From contig NW_008705576.1 in NCBI RefSeq assembly GCF_000186865.1, positions 327,857 to 391,856 on the forward strand: a stretch of 64,000 bases of DNA, given 5' to 3'. Positions 56,651 through 64,000 of this stretch are shown piece after piece; within the stretch, counting starts at the first letter, position 1; every line of letters begins with the position of its first letter. A model generated the notes under the pieces. The model made no database searches and was not told the DNA's origin. It was given only the letters and a program-made list of their open reading frames with translations. A program made the translations under genes and the position numbers. This DNA is from Aureococcus anophagefferens. Its lineage: Eukaryota > Sar > Pelagophyceae > Pelagomonadales > Pelagomonadaceae.

Positions 56651-58466
56651 ATGCCCGTGGACTACAGCAACTGGGACGCCTTCGAGGACAGCGACGCCAG
56701 CGACAGCGAGGACGAGCCCATGACCGAGGCGGAGATCCGCGCCGAGAGCGACCGCGTCGCCCGCGAGTCCGTCGAGGCCAACGAGATGCTCAAGCTGCGC
56801 TACCCGAACGGCACGGACGACGACGTCGAGTTCCCGCCGAAGCACCTCGACGAGGAGACGCGGAAGAAGCTCATGGAGATGCAGCCCGGCGGCGAGAAGG
56901 TGCTGCAGGCCGCGCGCGACTTCAAGAAGAAGCTCAAGGCGGACCGCGAGGCGGGCAACGACCCGCGCACGGCCGCCGAGCGCTTCGCCCGGCAGGAGCC
57001 GCCCCGGGCGCAGACGCAGCCCGCGACCTGGGCGGAGCGCGTCGCGTCGGCGACGGAGACCAAGGCGCACGCGAATTCCATGTTCACGGAGGGCACCGCG
57101 GGCGAGGCGCTGCCCGGCTACCTCGCGGCGATCTGGCTCCTCAAGGCGGGCGCGACGCCCTACCCGGCGGCGCTCCGCAAGGCGTCGGGCCTGCTCAAGC
57201 CGAACCCGCCGCGCGGCGCGGCCGCGGCGGCGCTCCTCGGCGACGGCGCCGACGACGAGCCCGTCGTCGAGGAGGTGCCCGCGGAGGCGCCATTGGTCGA
57301 GGAGGTGGAGCGAGACGGCGGTCCGGACGAAGACGGCGCGCCGACGCCGCCGGCTGTGTGGAATTCAACCACTGGTTTGGGTGGTCCTGACCAAACTTGA
57401 GAATTCTCTAGCTCGGTCAAATCGAAGTCGATTCGGCTGATTTTTGGACGAATCGATTGCTCTCGTCGAGTTCTCGAAGCACAGCAGAAAATCTTGCGTC
57501 TAAACTGTCGCGTACGCTCACATTGAAGTCGGGTTGAAGATTTGAATTCCACACAGGCCGCCGGCGAACCCCGACCTCGAGTGGGACTCGGACGAGGAGT
57601 CGAGCGTCGCGGGCGACGTCGAGCGGCCGCCCTTCGAGCCCGCGCCCGCCGTGGGGCCGCCCGACGCCGCGGCCCTGCGGCTGAGCCTCCACCTGAACGT
57701 CGCGCTGGCGGCGCTGAAGCTCGAGGACTACGCGCTCGCCGAGGCGGCCTGCGGGTACGTCCTGGACCGCGACGAGGGCCACGTCAAGGCGACGTACCGC
57801 CTGGCCATGGCCTGCGAGGGCCAGGGCCGCTTCAAGCGCGCGCTCAAGCTCCTGACGCGCGTCTGCAAGCGGGACCCAAAGAACGCGGACGCGCGCGACG
57901 CGCGGAAGAAGGTCAAGGCGCGCCTCGAGGACCTCCGCTGGCAGTACGGCGACTGGCTCGAGACGGAGAACAAGAAGCTCTACAAGGACCAGAAGGACTG
58001 GCAGCCGCCGCCGACCTACGAGGGCAAGGTCATCCCGCCCCAGGGCCTCTACAAGCGCACGTACTACCTGCACCCGCTCGCGAAGCGCGTCCTCGTGCTG
58101 ACGGGCCTGGCGACGGTGTCCCTCGTCTGCTACGCCTGCTGGGGCACGCTCGGCCCCTTCGTCGCGTCCCTGCGCGCCGGCGCGCGGCCCTGGGCGGCCG
58201 CGCGGCTCCGCGAGCTCCGCGCGCTCGCGCCCGTCGCGGCGGCCGCCGCGAAGCGCGGCGTCCTGGCCCTCTTCGACGCGGGCACGTGGACGCGAAAGGC
58301 CCTCGCGTCCGGCGCGTCGTCCGCGGCGCGGTCCTTCGCCGGCGCCGCCGTCGAGGGCGCGCGCGCGGCCGCGCGCGGCGCCGCGGCGGCCGTCCGCGGC
58401 CTCGGCGCGTTCCTCTTCAGCCGCCCGGGCTATCGCAAGAAGGCGCGGCGCGCGGCGTCGTCGTAA
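56651..58466 (+). CDS. TPR co-chaperone-like protein with C-terminal membrane segment
   Basis: Two exons, 56651-57345 and 57557-58466, separated by a family-2 introner; 534 residues. The N-terminus is acidic (DAFEDSDASDSEDEPMTEAE). Residues ~130-170 may form the first TPR (ANSMFTEGTAGEALPGYLAAIWLL), split from the next by the disordered region where the introner inserted. Residues ~280-345 form a classical TPR pair (LSLHLNVALAALKLEDYALA, AACGYVLDRDEGHVKATYRL, ACEGQGRFKRALKLLTRVCK), like FKBP/TTC4 co-chaperones. A membrane helix lies at ~410-430 (RVLVLTGLATVSLVCYACWG), then Ala/Arg-rich helices. It resembles FKBP8 without the prolyl-isomerase domain. A partner such as Hsp90 is inferred. Confidence 0.75.
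57354..57556 (-). mobile_element. Introner element, family 2, copy 4
   Basis: This 203-bp copy lies in opposite orientation to its host gene. Ends CTGTGTGGAATTC / GAATTCCACACAG are a 13-bp perfect inverted repeat. Duplication GCCGCCGG at 57346-57353 and 57557-57564 is exact. Intron is GC-AG; splicing gives PTPPANPDLEWDSDEES. Confidence 0.95.
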
Positions 58467-58518
58467 AAAAAGAGGGCGTGCTACAAAAAGGGGGGGGGGG
58501 GGCGCGGACGGCGCGCGC

Positions 58519-59623
58519 CTAGGGCTCGGGCTCGATGATGATCTCCTCGTCCTGGCTCTCGTCGAGGGCGACGACTCTCCGCTTCGCCTTGGCCTCGACG
58601 GCGTCGCGCTCCATGTGCTCGAACTTGTCGTCGGCCCAGGTCTGCATCTTCGAGAGCTGGGACGACATGCGCATGAGCTGCGTCTCCAAGGAACGCACCG
58701 ACGTGCGGTGCGCGGACTTCTCCTCCGCGAGGAGGCGCTCGAGGCGCCGCACCTCGGCCGCCGACGACCGCGCGCCGGCGTCGGCGGAGCCCCCCTTCCG
58801 GTCGCCGATGACGCTCCAGGCCGTCGTTTTGGTGGTCGCGGACGGCGGGACCCACCCGAAGTCGCTGTCGTCGTCGCTGCGCTCGGCCTCGACGACGCCC
58901 GACGCGTCCTCGCCGTGGGAGAAGGGCGACGGCGCCCGCGACGACGGCGCGCGGTGGTCGTCGCCCAAAGACCCGCCCTCGAGCTCCTCGAGGCGCGACC
59001 GGAGCTGCGCGTTCTCGTGCTCCATCGCGCGCCGCTGCCGCTGCATGTAGCACGCCTTCGCGTCGGACCACTCCACGAGCGCCGCGGCCTGGCCCAGGGC
59101 CCGCGCGAGCTGCGTCTCCAGGGACCGCGACTGCTCGCGGGACGTGGACAGGGCCCGCTGCTCCGCGGACTCGTCCGGGATCGGCGTCGCGTGCACCGGC
59201 GGCGACGCCGCGTAGAGCAGGGCGCGTCGCCGCCGACGGGGCTCGGCGGGTCCAGGGGGGCGGCGAGGTCCTCGCCCCGGAGGCGCTCGTCGAGCGCCGA
59301 GATGCGCGCGGCGGACGCGAGCGCCGCGGCGACCTCGGGCGCGATCGCCGACGCGAGCGGCACGCCGCTGTTCAACCGCATGAGCGTCTTCGTCTTCTCG
59401 AACTCGCGCTCCCGCTCGAAGGTCACGGTCGTCAGGTCGCAGAGGCCCCCGATGGCCTCCTCGCCGGGGTAGCGCTCCTCGGCCGACGGCCGCCGGGGGG
59501 GGCGGCCCTCGACCCGCCCTTCCCGCCGCTCGACGCGGCCGACGACGCGCGCGGCCGGCCGCGGCCGTCCCCGCTGGGCCGCCGGGGCGTCGTCGGCGGC
59601 TTCGCGTCGAGCGGGGTCGTCAT
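58519..59623 (-). CDS. Coiled-coil protein (two apparent frame breaks)
   Basis: ATG 59623 begins MTTPLDAKPPTTPRRPS. After a run of eight Cs (59495-59502) the sensible frame shifts to AEERYPGEEAIGGLCDLTTV, then REREFEKTKTLMRLNSGV and IAPEVAAALASAARIS. A second shift near 59219-59223 leads to LLYAASPPVHATPIPDESAEQ and on to the stop at 58519. The C-terminal ~225 residues hold three coiled-coil stretches (SREQSRSLETQLARALGQAA; MEHENAQLRSRLEELEGG; AAEVRRLERLLAEEKSAHRT) and a serine/aspartate-rich linker. Restored length ~365 residues. No catalytic domain. Both breaks lie in homopolymers or GC-rich tracts, so sequencing error is likely, but decay cannot be excluded. Perhaps a cytoskeletal or centrosomal scaffold. 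Confidence 0.6.
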
Positions 59624-59844
59624 CCTTTTTCCCGGGGGGTCGGGCCGGGGGCGAAGGTCGTGAGGTTCAGCCCCGCGACCAGCTCGAGGCAGCCCGGGCA
59701 TTCATCCACGATCGGCAAATTCGCGACTATATCCATTGGGTGCAGTGATCAACTACGGCCTGCTGTGGCAAGCGCTCGCGGCTCGTTGCGCCGCTGATCC
59801 GCGCGCGCCGCCGGAGTCCGACCTCGCCGGTCTCGTCCGCGGCC

Positions 59845-60312
59845 ATGGACGCCGTCGCGACCTCCGCGATGGACAGCGACGACGTGAAGCAGACGCCCTA
59901 CGTGAAGCTCATCAGGTGCGCGACCGCCGGCCCGCGGACCGAACCCCAACGAGCGCGCGCGCGCCGAGCCGTCCGCGCCCCCCCCGCAGCGCCGAGGGCC
60001 ACGAGTTCTGGGTCGACCGCAAGTGCGCGAACACGTCGGGCACGATCAAGGCCATGCTCTCCGGTCCGCGCGGCCCGCGTCCCGCGCGCGCCGCGCGCCG
60101 CCCGCGACGCGCCGCGCGCCGCAGGCCAGTTCACGGAGAGCTCCGGCGAGATCAAGTTCCCGGAGATCTCGACGCCCATCCTCGAGAAGGTCATCCAGTA
60201 CTTTTACTACAAACTCCGCTACACGAACAGCCAGGTCCGCATCCCGGAGTTCCAGATCGACCCCGAGATGGCGCTCGAGCTGCTGATGGCGAGCAACTTC
60301 CTGGACTGTTGA
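59845..60312 (+). CDS. ELOC: Elongin C
   Basis: Three exons, 59845-59915, 59990-60063 and 60125-60312; introns of 74 and 61 nt, GT-AG. The product has 110 residues (human Elongin C has 112). The BTB/SKP1 fold is highly conserved: YVKLIS followed by [60 protein letters not shown], and the terminal [13 protein letters not shown]. Elongin C bridges substrate receptors (VHL/SOCS-box) to cullin-2/5 ubiquitin ligases and, in animals, belongs to the Elongin transcription factor. This is the most certain assignment in the last 10 kb. Divergent from the coiled-coil gene, 221 bp between starts. Confidence 0.96.
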   Translation: MDAVATSAMDSDDVKQTPYVKLIRCATAGPRTEPQRARARRAVRAPPAAPRATSSGSTASARTRRARSRPCSPVRAARVPRAPRAARDAPRAAGQFTESSGEIKFPEISTPILEKVIQYFYYKLRYTNSQVRIPEFQIDPEMALELLMASNFLDC

Positions 60313-60853
60313 TCGGGGATGTGTCGTAATATGCTGCTTACACCACGAGCGCGACGGAGGCGTCCGGCGCGATGGAGGCGGCGGACGTCGTCCGGGATCG
60401 CCGGGGCGGGCGCCGCGGCTCGCAGGGCCGTCTCGATGAGGGAGAAGCCCGGCGAATCGCCGCCGTCGGCGCCCTCGGCACCATCAAACACGCCAAAGTC
60501 GGATCATGTAAAAACCTCGGGCTGCCGCGTGCAGATGCTAATACTACCCTAGTTACCGAGTTAACTACATGTACATGTACTACGAAGTACTAGTAAAAAG
60601 TAATCAAACGTCATGGCCTCAAGATTCGCACTCGCCGGATGCCATCTTAACTGACAGCGCCCGCCCGATCGCTCCGACCTCTGTGGCACGACGACACGGC
60701 CTGACATCCAGCACGCTCCGAGCCGCGCAACCGCCCGCCCGCCTGCACGCGCGCCGGAGCCCGGCCGCGACCCGCCGCGCAGCCTCGGGGCAGCCGCGGG
60801 GCAGCCTCGGGCCCGCTCGGATCCGCATCTTTCCCGGCCTTCGAATCTCCGCG
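60313..60853. other. Intergenic, AT-richer island with a short palindrome
   Basis: Holds no recognisable gene. From ~60530 to 60650 it is AT-rich, with the palindromic word TACATGTACATGTA at ~60566-60579; this may be a promoter or 3' end. The reading frame upstream of ATG 60854 (from 60569) is open, but Arg/Ala-rich and unlike a signal. Confidence 0.5.
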
Positions 60854-61207
60854 ATGGGCTTCACCTCGGAGCGCATCCGCGTGCACCGCCTCGACGTCCC
60901 GTCGAGCGCCGAGCGCGGCGGCGCCTCGTCCTCGTCGCCGCCGATCCACATCCCCAAGAGCACCTTCGTCGACGAGGACGCCGAGGCCGACGCGGCGCCG
61001 GATTCCTTCACCGAGTACCGCGAATACGCGTTCTGGCGCCGCATGTCCAAGGACGGCCGCGACCTCCCATCGCCGGAGGCGCGGCCGGACCGCGCGCGAC
61101 GGCGGTCGCGGAGCGACCCGGCGCACCGCGTCGCATTCTTCGACGACGGCGCCGCGGCGAACGCCGGCGGCGACGCCAACCTCATGTTCTCCCTCGACGA
61201 GTTCTGA
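60854..61207 (+). CDS. Small unknown protein (117 residues)
   Basis: ATG 60854 is preferred over the first ATG at 60569 because MGFTSERIRVHRLDV begins the region with balanced composition. Blocks that look constrained are PPIHIPKSTFVDEDAEAD, SFTEYREYAFWRRMSKDGRD and LMFSLDEF at the extreme C-terminus. The latter resembles a short docking motif. No signal, membrane helix or domain. Its stop is followed within 10 bp by the TTAACATATCC-like word (GCTAACATATCC). Function unknown. Confidence 0.5.
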   Translation: MGFTSERIRVHRLDVPSSAERGGASSSSPPIHIPKSTFVDEDAEADAAPDSFTEYREYAFWRRMSKDGRDLPSPEARPDRARRRSRSDPAHRVAFFDDGAAANAGGDANLMFSLDEF

Positions 61208-61808
61208 GCTAACATATCCAGCGAGCCCGTCCACGCGCGTGCGCGCGTCTCCCGCGAGACGGCGCCTTCTCCTCGAGCGCGCGCCCCGCCGCGCGGTGTC
61301 CGCGAGGATCCGCGCGCGGGCCGCCGCCGCGCCGCGCGGAGGTCCGCTCCGAAGCCTCCGCCGCCGGCGAACCCCCGACTTTAATAAACTGTTTAGTGTG
61401 CTCCCTTGCAGAACGTTCTCCGCTGTTGGCTCTTTCTTTGGCTCGAGGTCGGCTTGGGCGCGCGGCGCAGCGCCGAACCCGGCGAATCGGCGAACCGCAT
61501 CAGAGCCAGTCATTCGGACACTTTGTCCTGTCTACGTGGAAATTGAAAAACCAGAAGATGCGAGAAAAAACTGCCAGTTCAAGGTCCAGTTCACCTTCAA
61601 CGTAGCTCTCGCCGAATTAATTACCGCAAGAACCTGAGCTCGAGCTCGGCCTCGCACTCTTGTGCAAGCACCTCGCGGTGCCTCGCGCCGCGTCGACGCT
61701 CGCACCACCTCGCAAGAACCCTGCGCTCGACTGTCGGCCTCGTGTTTGGGTTGTGCAAGCACCTCGCGGTGCCTCGCGCCGCGTCGACGCTCGCACCACC
61801 TCGCTGCC
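61208..61808. other. Intergenic with 91-bp tandem repeat upstream of a HAD gene
   Basis: No gene recognised. The last 180 bp are two 91-bp repeats that end at the next gene's start codon. Confidence 0.5.
61625..61806 (+). repeat. Two 91-bp tandem units
   Basis: Units begin near 61625 and 61716. The last ~53 bp of each (61661-61713, 61752-61804) are identical; the first parts are diverged. The second unit ends just before ATG 61809, so the duplication lies in the promoter/5' UTR. Confidence 0.85.
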
Positions 61809-62774
61809 ATGCGCGCGCTCGCGAGGCGCTGCGCGGCGCTGCTCGTTTTGAAGCGCGGCCTCGCGCTCTCGCCGCGCACGCTCATCACCTTCGACGTCGA
61901 TTCGACCCTCGTCAAGGGTAGCAGCGCCCAGGCCGAGGCGTCGGCGCACGCGCGGTCCTTCGCCGTCGCCACGGGCGCCGTCTTCGGCGACGGCGCGCCG
62001 ACGGGCCTGCCCGCGGCGGTCCTGGACGCGGCGGAGTACCACGGCAGCACCGACGGGCTCATCGCGCTGCGCCTCGCCAGGAAGGCGCTCGGCGTCGCGC
62101 CGGCGGACGCCGCGCCGCGGCTGCCGGAGGTCTTCGCGGCCATGTACGACTCCGTGGCGGGCGTCGACGACGAGGCCTTCGCCGTGGGCATCGAGCCGCT
62201 GCCCGGCGTCGTCGTGACCCTGACGGCGCTCGCGTCCGACCCGCGCGTCGTCTGCGGCCTCGTGACGGGCAACGTCGAGGCCATCGCGCGGAAGAAGATG
62301 CGGGCGACGGGCCTCCTCGCGCTCGGCGCGCTGGCGCCCCCGGACCCGGAGCAGGTCGCCGGCGGCGGCCTCGCGGCGGCCGAGGCCGAGTCGGCGTTCC
62401 TCGGCGGCTTCGGCAGCGACTTCTGCTCGGGCGACATCGACGACGCCGACCGGAACCACCTCGACCGCGGCGAGCAGATCGCCATCGCCTGGCGCCGCGC
62501 GCGGCGGGCGCACCCGAGCCTCGAGCGCCTCGTCCACGTCGGCGACGCGCCCGCGGACGTCCTCGCGGCCAGGGCCTGCGCGCTCGAGGGGCTGCTCGAC
62601 GGCGACGACGGGCCGGGCGTCGTCGGCTGCGTCGCGGTCGGCACGGGCAAATACGCGCCGGAGCATCTGGCGGACCTCGCGGGCGACGCCGTCGACGGCG
62701 TCTGGGACCCCGTCGTGCTGGCGGACGGCCTCGCGGACCTTCGCTTCCTCGCGGTCGCACGCCGAGGGATCTAA
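61809..62774 (+). CDS. HAD-superfamily phosphatase
   Basis: Single exon, 321 residues from ATG 61809. HAD motif I is TLITFDVDSTLVKG (nucleophile Asp plus the general acid two residues later). Motif II is GLVTGN, motif III is probably the lysine in EAIARKKMRA, and motif IV is VHVGDAPADVLAARAC. A helical cap of ~60 residues lies between I and II (AEYHGSTDGLIALRLARKAL). The layout recalls phosphoglycolate phosphatase-like enzymes, whose cap-1 region similarly follows DSTL. The first ~20 residues are basic with a small hydrophobic core (MRALARRCAALLVLKRG) and could be a mitochondrial presequence. Its natural substrate is unknown. Confidence 0.82.
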   Translation: MRALARRCAALLVLKRGLALSPRTLITFDVDSTLVKGSSAQAEASAHARSFAVATGAVFGDGAPTGLPAAVLDAAEYHGSTDGLIALRLARKALGVAPADAAPRLPEVFAAMYDSVAGVDDEAFAVGIEPLPGVVVTLTALASDPRVVCGLVTGNVEAIARKKMRATGLLALGALAPPDPEQVAGGGLAAAEAESAFLGGFGSDFCSGDIDDADRNHLDRGEQIAIAWRRARRAHPSLERLVHVGDAPADVLAARACALEGLLDGDDGPGVVGCVAVGTGKYAPEHLADLAGDAVDGVWDPVVLADGLADLRFLAVARRGI

Positions 62775-62780
62775 ACGCTT

Positions 62781-62960
62781 GCGCTTTTTTTGTTTGTTTC
62801 ATGACGCCAACATAAAGTCCAAAGTCCACTGTTGAACATATGCGCTTTTTACAGGGCTGCACTGCAAGGCCCACAAGATTGCGCTTTTTTTATTTGTTTC
62901 ATGACGCCAACACTGGCATCCGCTTTAACGCGGCATCTTGCACTGCAAGGCCCACAAGAT
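62781..62960 (+). repeat. Two interleaved direct repeats downstream of the HAD gene
   Basis: A 32-bp T-rich block occurs at 62781-62812 and 62881-62912 (100 bp apart). A ~22-bp block containing ACTGCAAGGCCCACAAGAT occurs at ~62858 and ~62939 (81 bp apart). The segment separates the HAD and NYN genes, and both blocks are intact. Confidence 0.75.
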
Positions 62961-63062
62961 GCAGCCGCGCCGAGGTGGCATCAGCTCGACCACCGCAGAG
63001 GCCGCCGTCGACGCCTAGCGCCGCCGCCAGGAGCGCCTCCAGGCCGAGAACCGCAGAGCGCC

Positions 63063-64000
63063 ATGCCGCTCGCGCTGCGCGCCGCGCTCGTCTTCGGCGC
63101 CGCGCTCGCCATGGCGCCGCGGTCCGCCGGCCCGCCGAAGCGGCCGAAGAGCGCGCCGCGCCGCATCACGAGCGACAGCGTCAAGACGACGGGGCTCTCG
63201 TTGAAGACGCAGCTGTCCCTCGTGCGCGCCGTCAAGAAGAAGGGCGACGCGCCCCCGCGGGAGCGGCGCAGGGTCAACAAGGCCGGCGCAGGGAAAAAGG
63301 CGGAGAACGTCACCGCCCCGCCGCCGGCGCTGTACGAGAAGACGTCGCTCTTCGTCGACGGTTATAATGCTATTTTTGGCGACAAAGACCTGGACGCAAC
63401 GTCGCGGGGCCCCGGCGGCCTCGACGGCGCCCGCGAGCGCCTGATCCGCGGCTGCGACGTGCTCTGCGAGTCGCGGAACTGGGAGGGCACGGTGTGCTTC
63501 GACGCGCATTCCACGGACGACGAGTTGACGGAGGAGCGCGTCTCTCCGCGCCTCACGGTCGTCTACACGGCGGAGCGGCAGACGGCCGACGCCTACCTCG
63601 AGGCCGCGGCGGCCGCGCGGAAGCCGCTCGGCGCCGGCGCGACGGTCGTCGCGTCGAACGACGGCATGGTCCGCCTCATGGCGACGGCCCAGCAGGCGTC
63701 GACGATGCGCGTCGACGCGCTCATGGACGCCGTCGCCGGCGCGGACCGGGCCCTGGCGAGCCGCATGGGCGCCATCCGCGCGGCGAACGCGCTGGGGGGG
63801 GGAGGCGACGGCGAGTACGACGCGCTCCGGGATCTGGCGGACCGCCACGCGTCCGAGGAGGGGCGCGCGCGCGACGCGCGCGAGGGCGCCCTCCGCGCGG
63901 ACGTGTCGGCGCTGCTGGCGCGCGTCGCGGCGGGCGACGGCGCCGCGCGCGCCGCGCTCGGCGACCTCGAGCGCGGCATGCGGCCGCGGGCGCGAAAAGC
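63063..64000 (+). CDS. YacP/NYN-domain protein, 3' end outside window
   Basis: ATG 63063 opens a frame with no stop in the window (at least 312 residues). Residues 1-20 are a probable signal or transit segment (MPLALRAALVFGAALAMAPR). A basic linker follows, then the NYN/PIN-like ribonuclease domain of YacP type: TSLFVDGYNAIFG (first catalytic Asp), ARERLIRGCDVLCESRNWEG, VCFDAHSTDDE, VVYTAERQTADAYLEAAA (second acidic motif) and VVASNDGMVRLM (third). Bacterial YacP/Rae1 is an endoribonuclease acting on ribosome-bound mRNA; plant and algal homologues are often plastid-targeted. From ~230 the chain is Ala/Asp/Arg-rich. It extends beyond the window, so the end is unknown. Confidence 0.8.
   Translation, partial: MPLALRAALVFGAALAMAPRSAGPPKRPKSAPRRITSDSVKTTGLSLKTQLSLVRAVKKKGDAPPRERRRVNKAGAGKKAENVTAPPPALYEKTSLFVDGYNAIFGDKDLDATSRGPGGLDGARERLIRGCDVLCESRNWEGTVCFDAHSTDDELTEERVSPRLTVVYTAERQTADAYLEAAAAARKPLGAGATVVASNDGMVRLMATAQQASTMRVDALMDAVAGADRALASRMGAIRAANALGGGGDGEYDALRDLADRHASEEGRARDAREGALRADVSALLARVAAGDGAARAALGDLERGMRPRARK

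Noticed and set aside
1..64000. tRNA, rRNA or other structured RNA genes
   Set aside because: I scanned by eye for tRNA-like box motifs and rRNA words and found none I could support; a covariance-model search would be needed.

Overview
The window looks like nuclear DNA of a very GC-rich, gene-dense alga, most likely a pelagophyte stramenopile such as Aureococcus anophagefferens. I infer this from spliced eukaryotic genes, a nuclear gene for a plastid-type ribosomal protein behind a signal peptide, surface proteins with VCBS/FG-GAP propellers and Pro-Thr-Ser stalks, and many copies of a roughly 190-bp inverted-repeat element sitting inside coding sequence as introns. Such 'introner elements' are known from Micromonas and Aureococcus. 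The assembly is a draft: it has two 50-N gaps (24137-24186, 35898-35947) and several one-base frame breaks in repeats or homopolymers.

Layout. 0-5.9 kb: glycosyltransferase (5' end outside), DPY30 homologue, tandem cyclic-nucleotide-binding protein, F-box/RING/Sel1 protein. 6-12 kb: glycosyltransferase-like type II membrane protein, sulfotransferase, leucine-rich-repeat protein. 12-17.1 kb: unknown protein with a 22-residue repeat, MOB kinase activator, LicD-like plus LicC-like fusion. 17.2-20.2 kb: tandem array of three small paralogues, two of them broken. 20.6-29.3 kb: SH3-TPR-metallophosphoesterase, LamG-like plus glycosyltransferase, plastid-type bL32, ATM1-like ABC half-transporter. 29.3-45.5 kb: an unknown 685-residue protein, then one giant gene (31500-45534) for a membrane-anchored surface protein with about five propellers, Pro-Thr-Ser stalks, two ShKT-like modules, one membrane helix and an arginine-rich tail. 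45.8-64 kb: TFIIS, membrane proteins, FMN reductase, hexose-phosphate epimerase, tyrosinase, MFS transporter, COX16, PhyH-type oxygenase, TPR protein, coiled-coil protein, Elongin C, HAD phosphatase and a YacP/NYN protein running off the end.

Introns are the most informative feature. Ten introner copies in two related families (six and four) all lie in coding exons, in both orientations, each flanked by an 8-bp target duplication. The element end supplies the 3' AG. The upstream duplication copy supplies the 5' GC or GT, and splicing restores the uninterrupted coding sequence. Ordinary introns are 35-125 nt and mostly GT-AG. A few short introns have GC or GT donors whose first 5-8 bases recur after the acceptor, as if they were eroded introners.

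The genes do not form one pathway. Several concern the cell surface and secretory system (two glycosyltransferase-like type II or secreted proteins, sulfotransferase, LicD/LicC, tyrosinase, giant adhesin-like protein). The rest are housekeeping or organelle genes.
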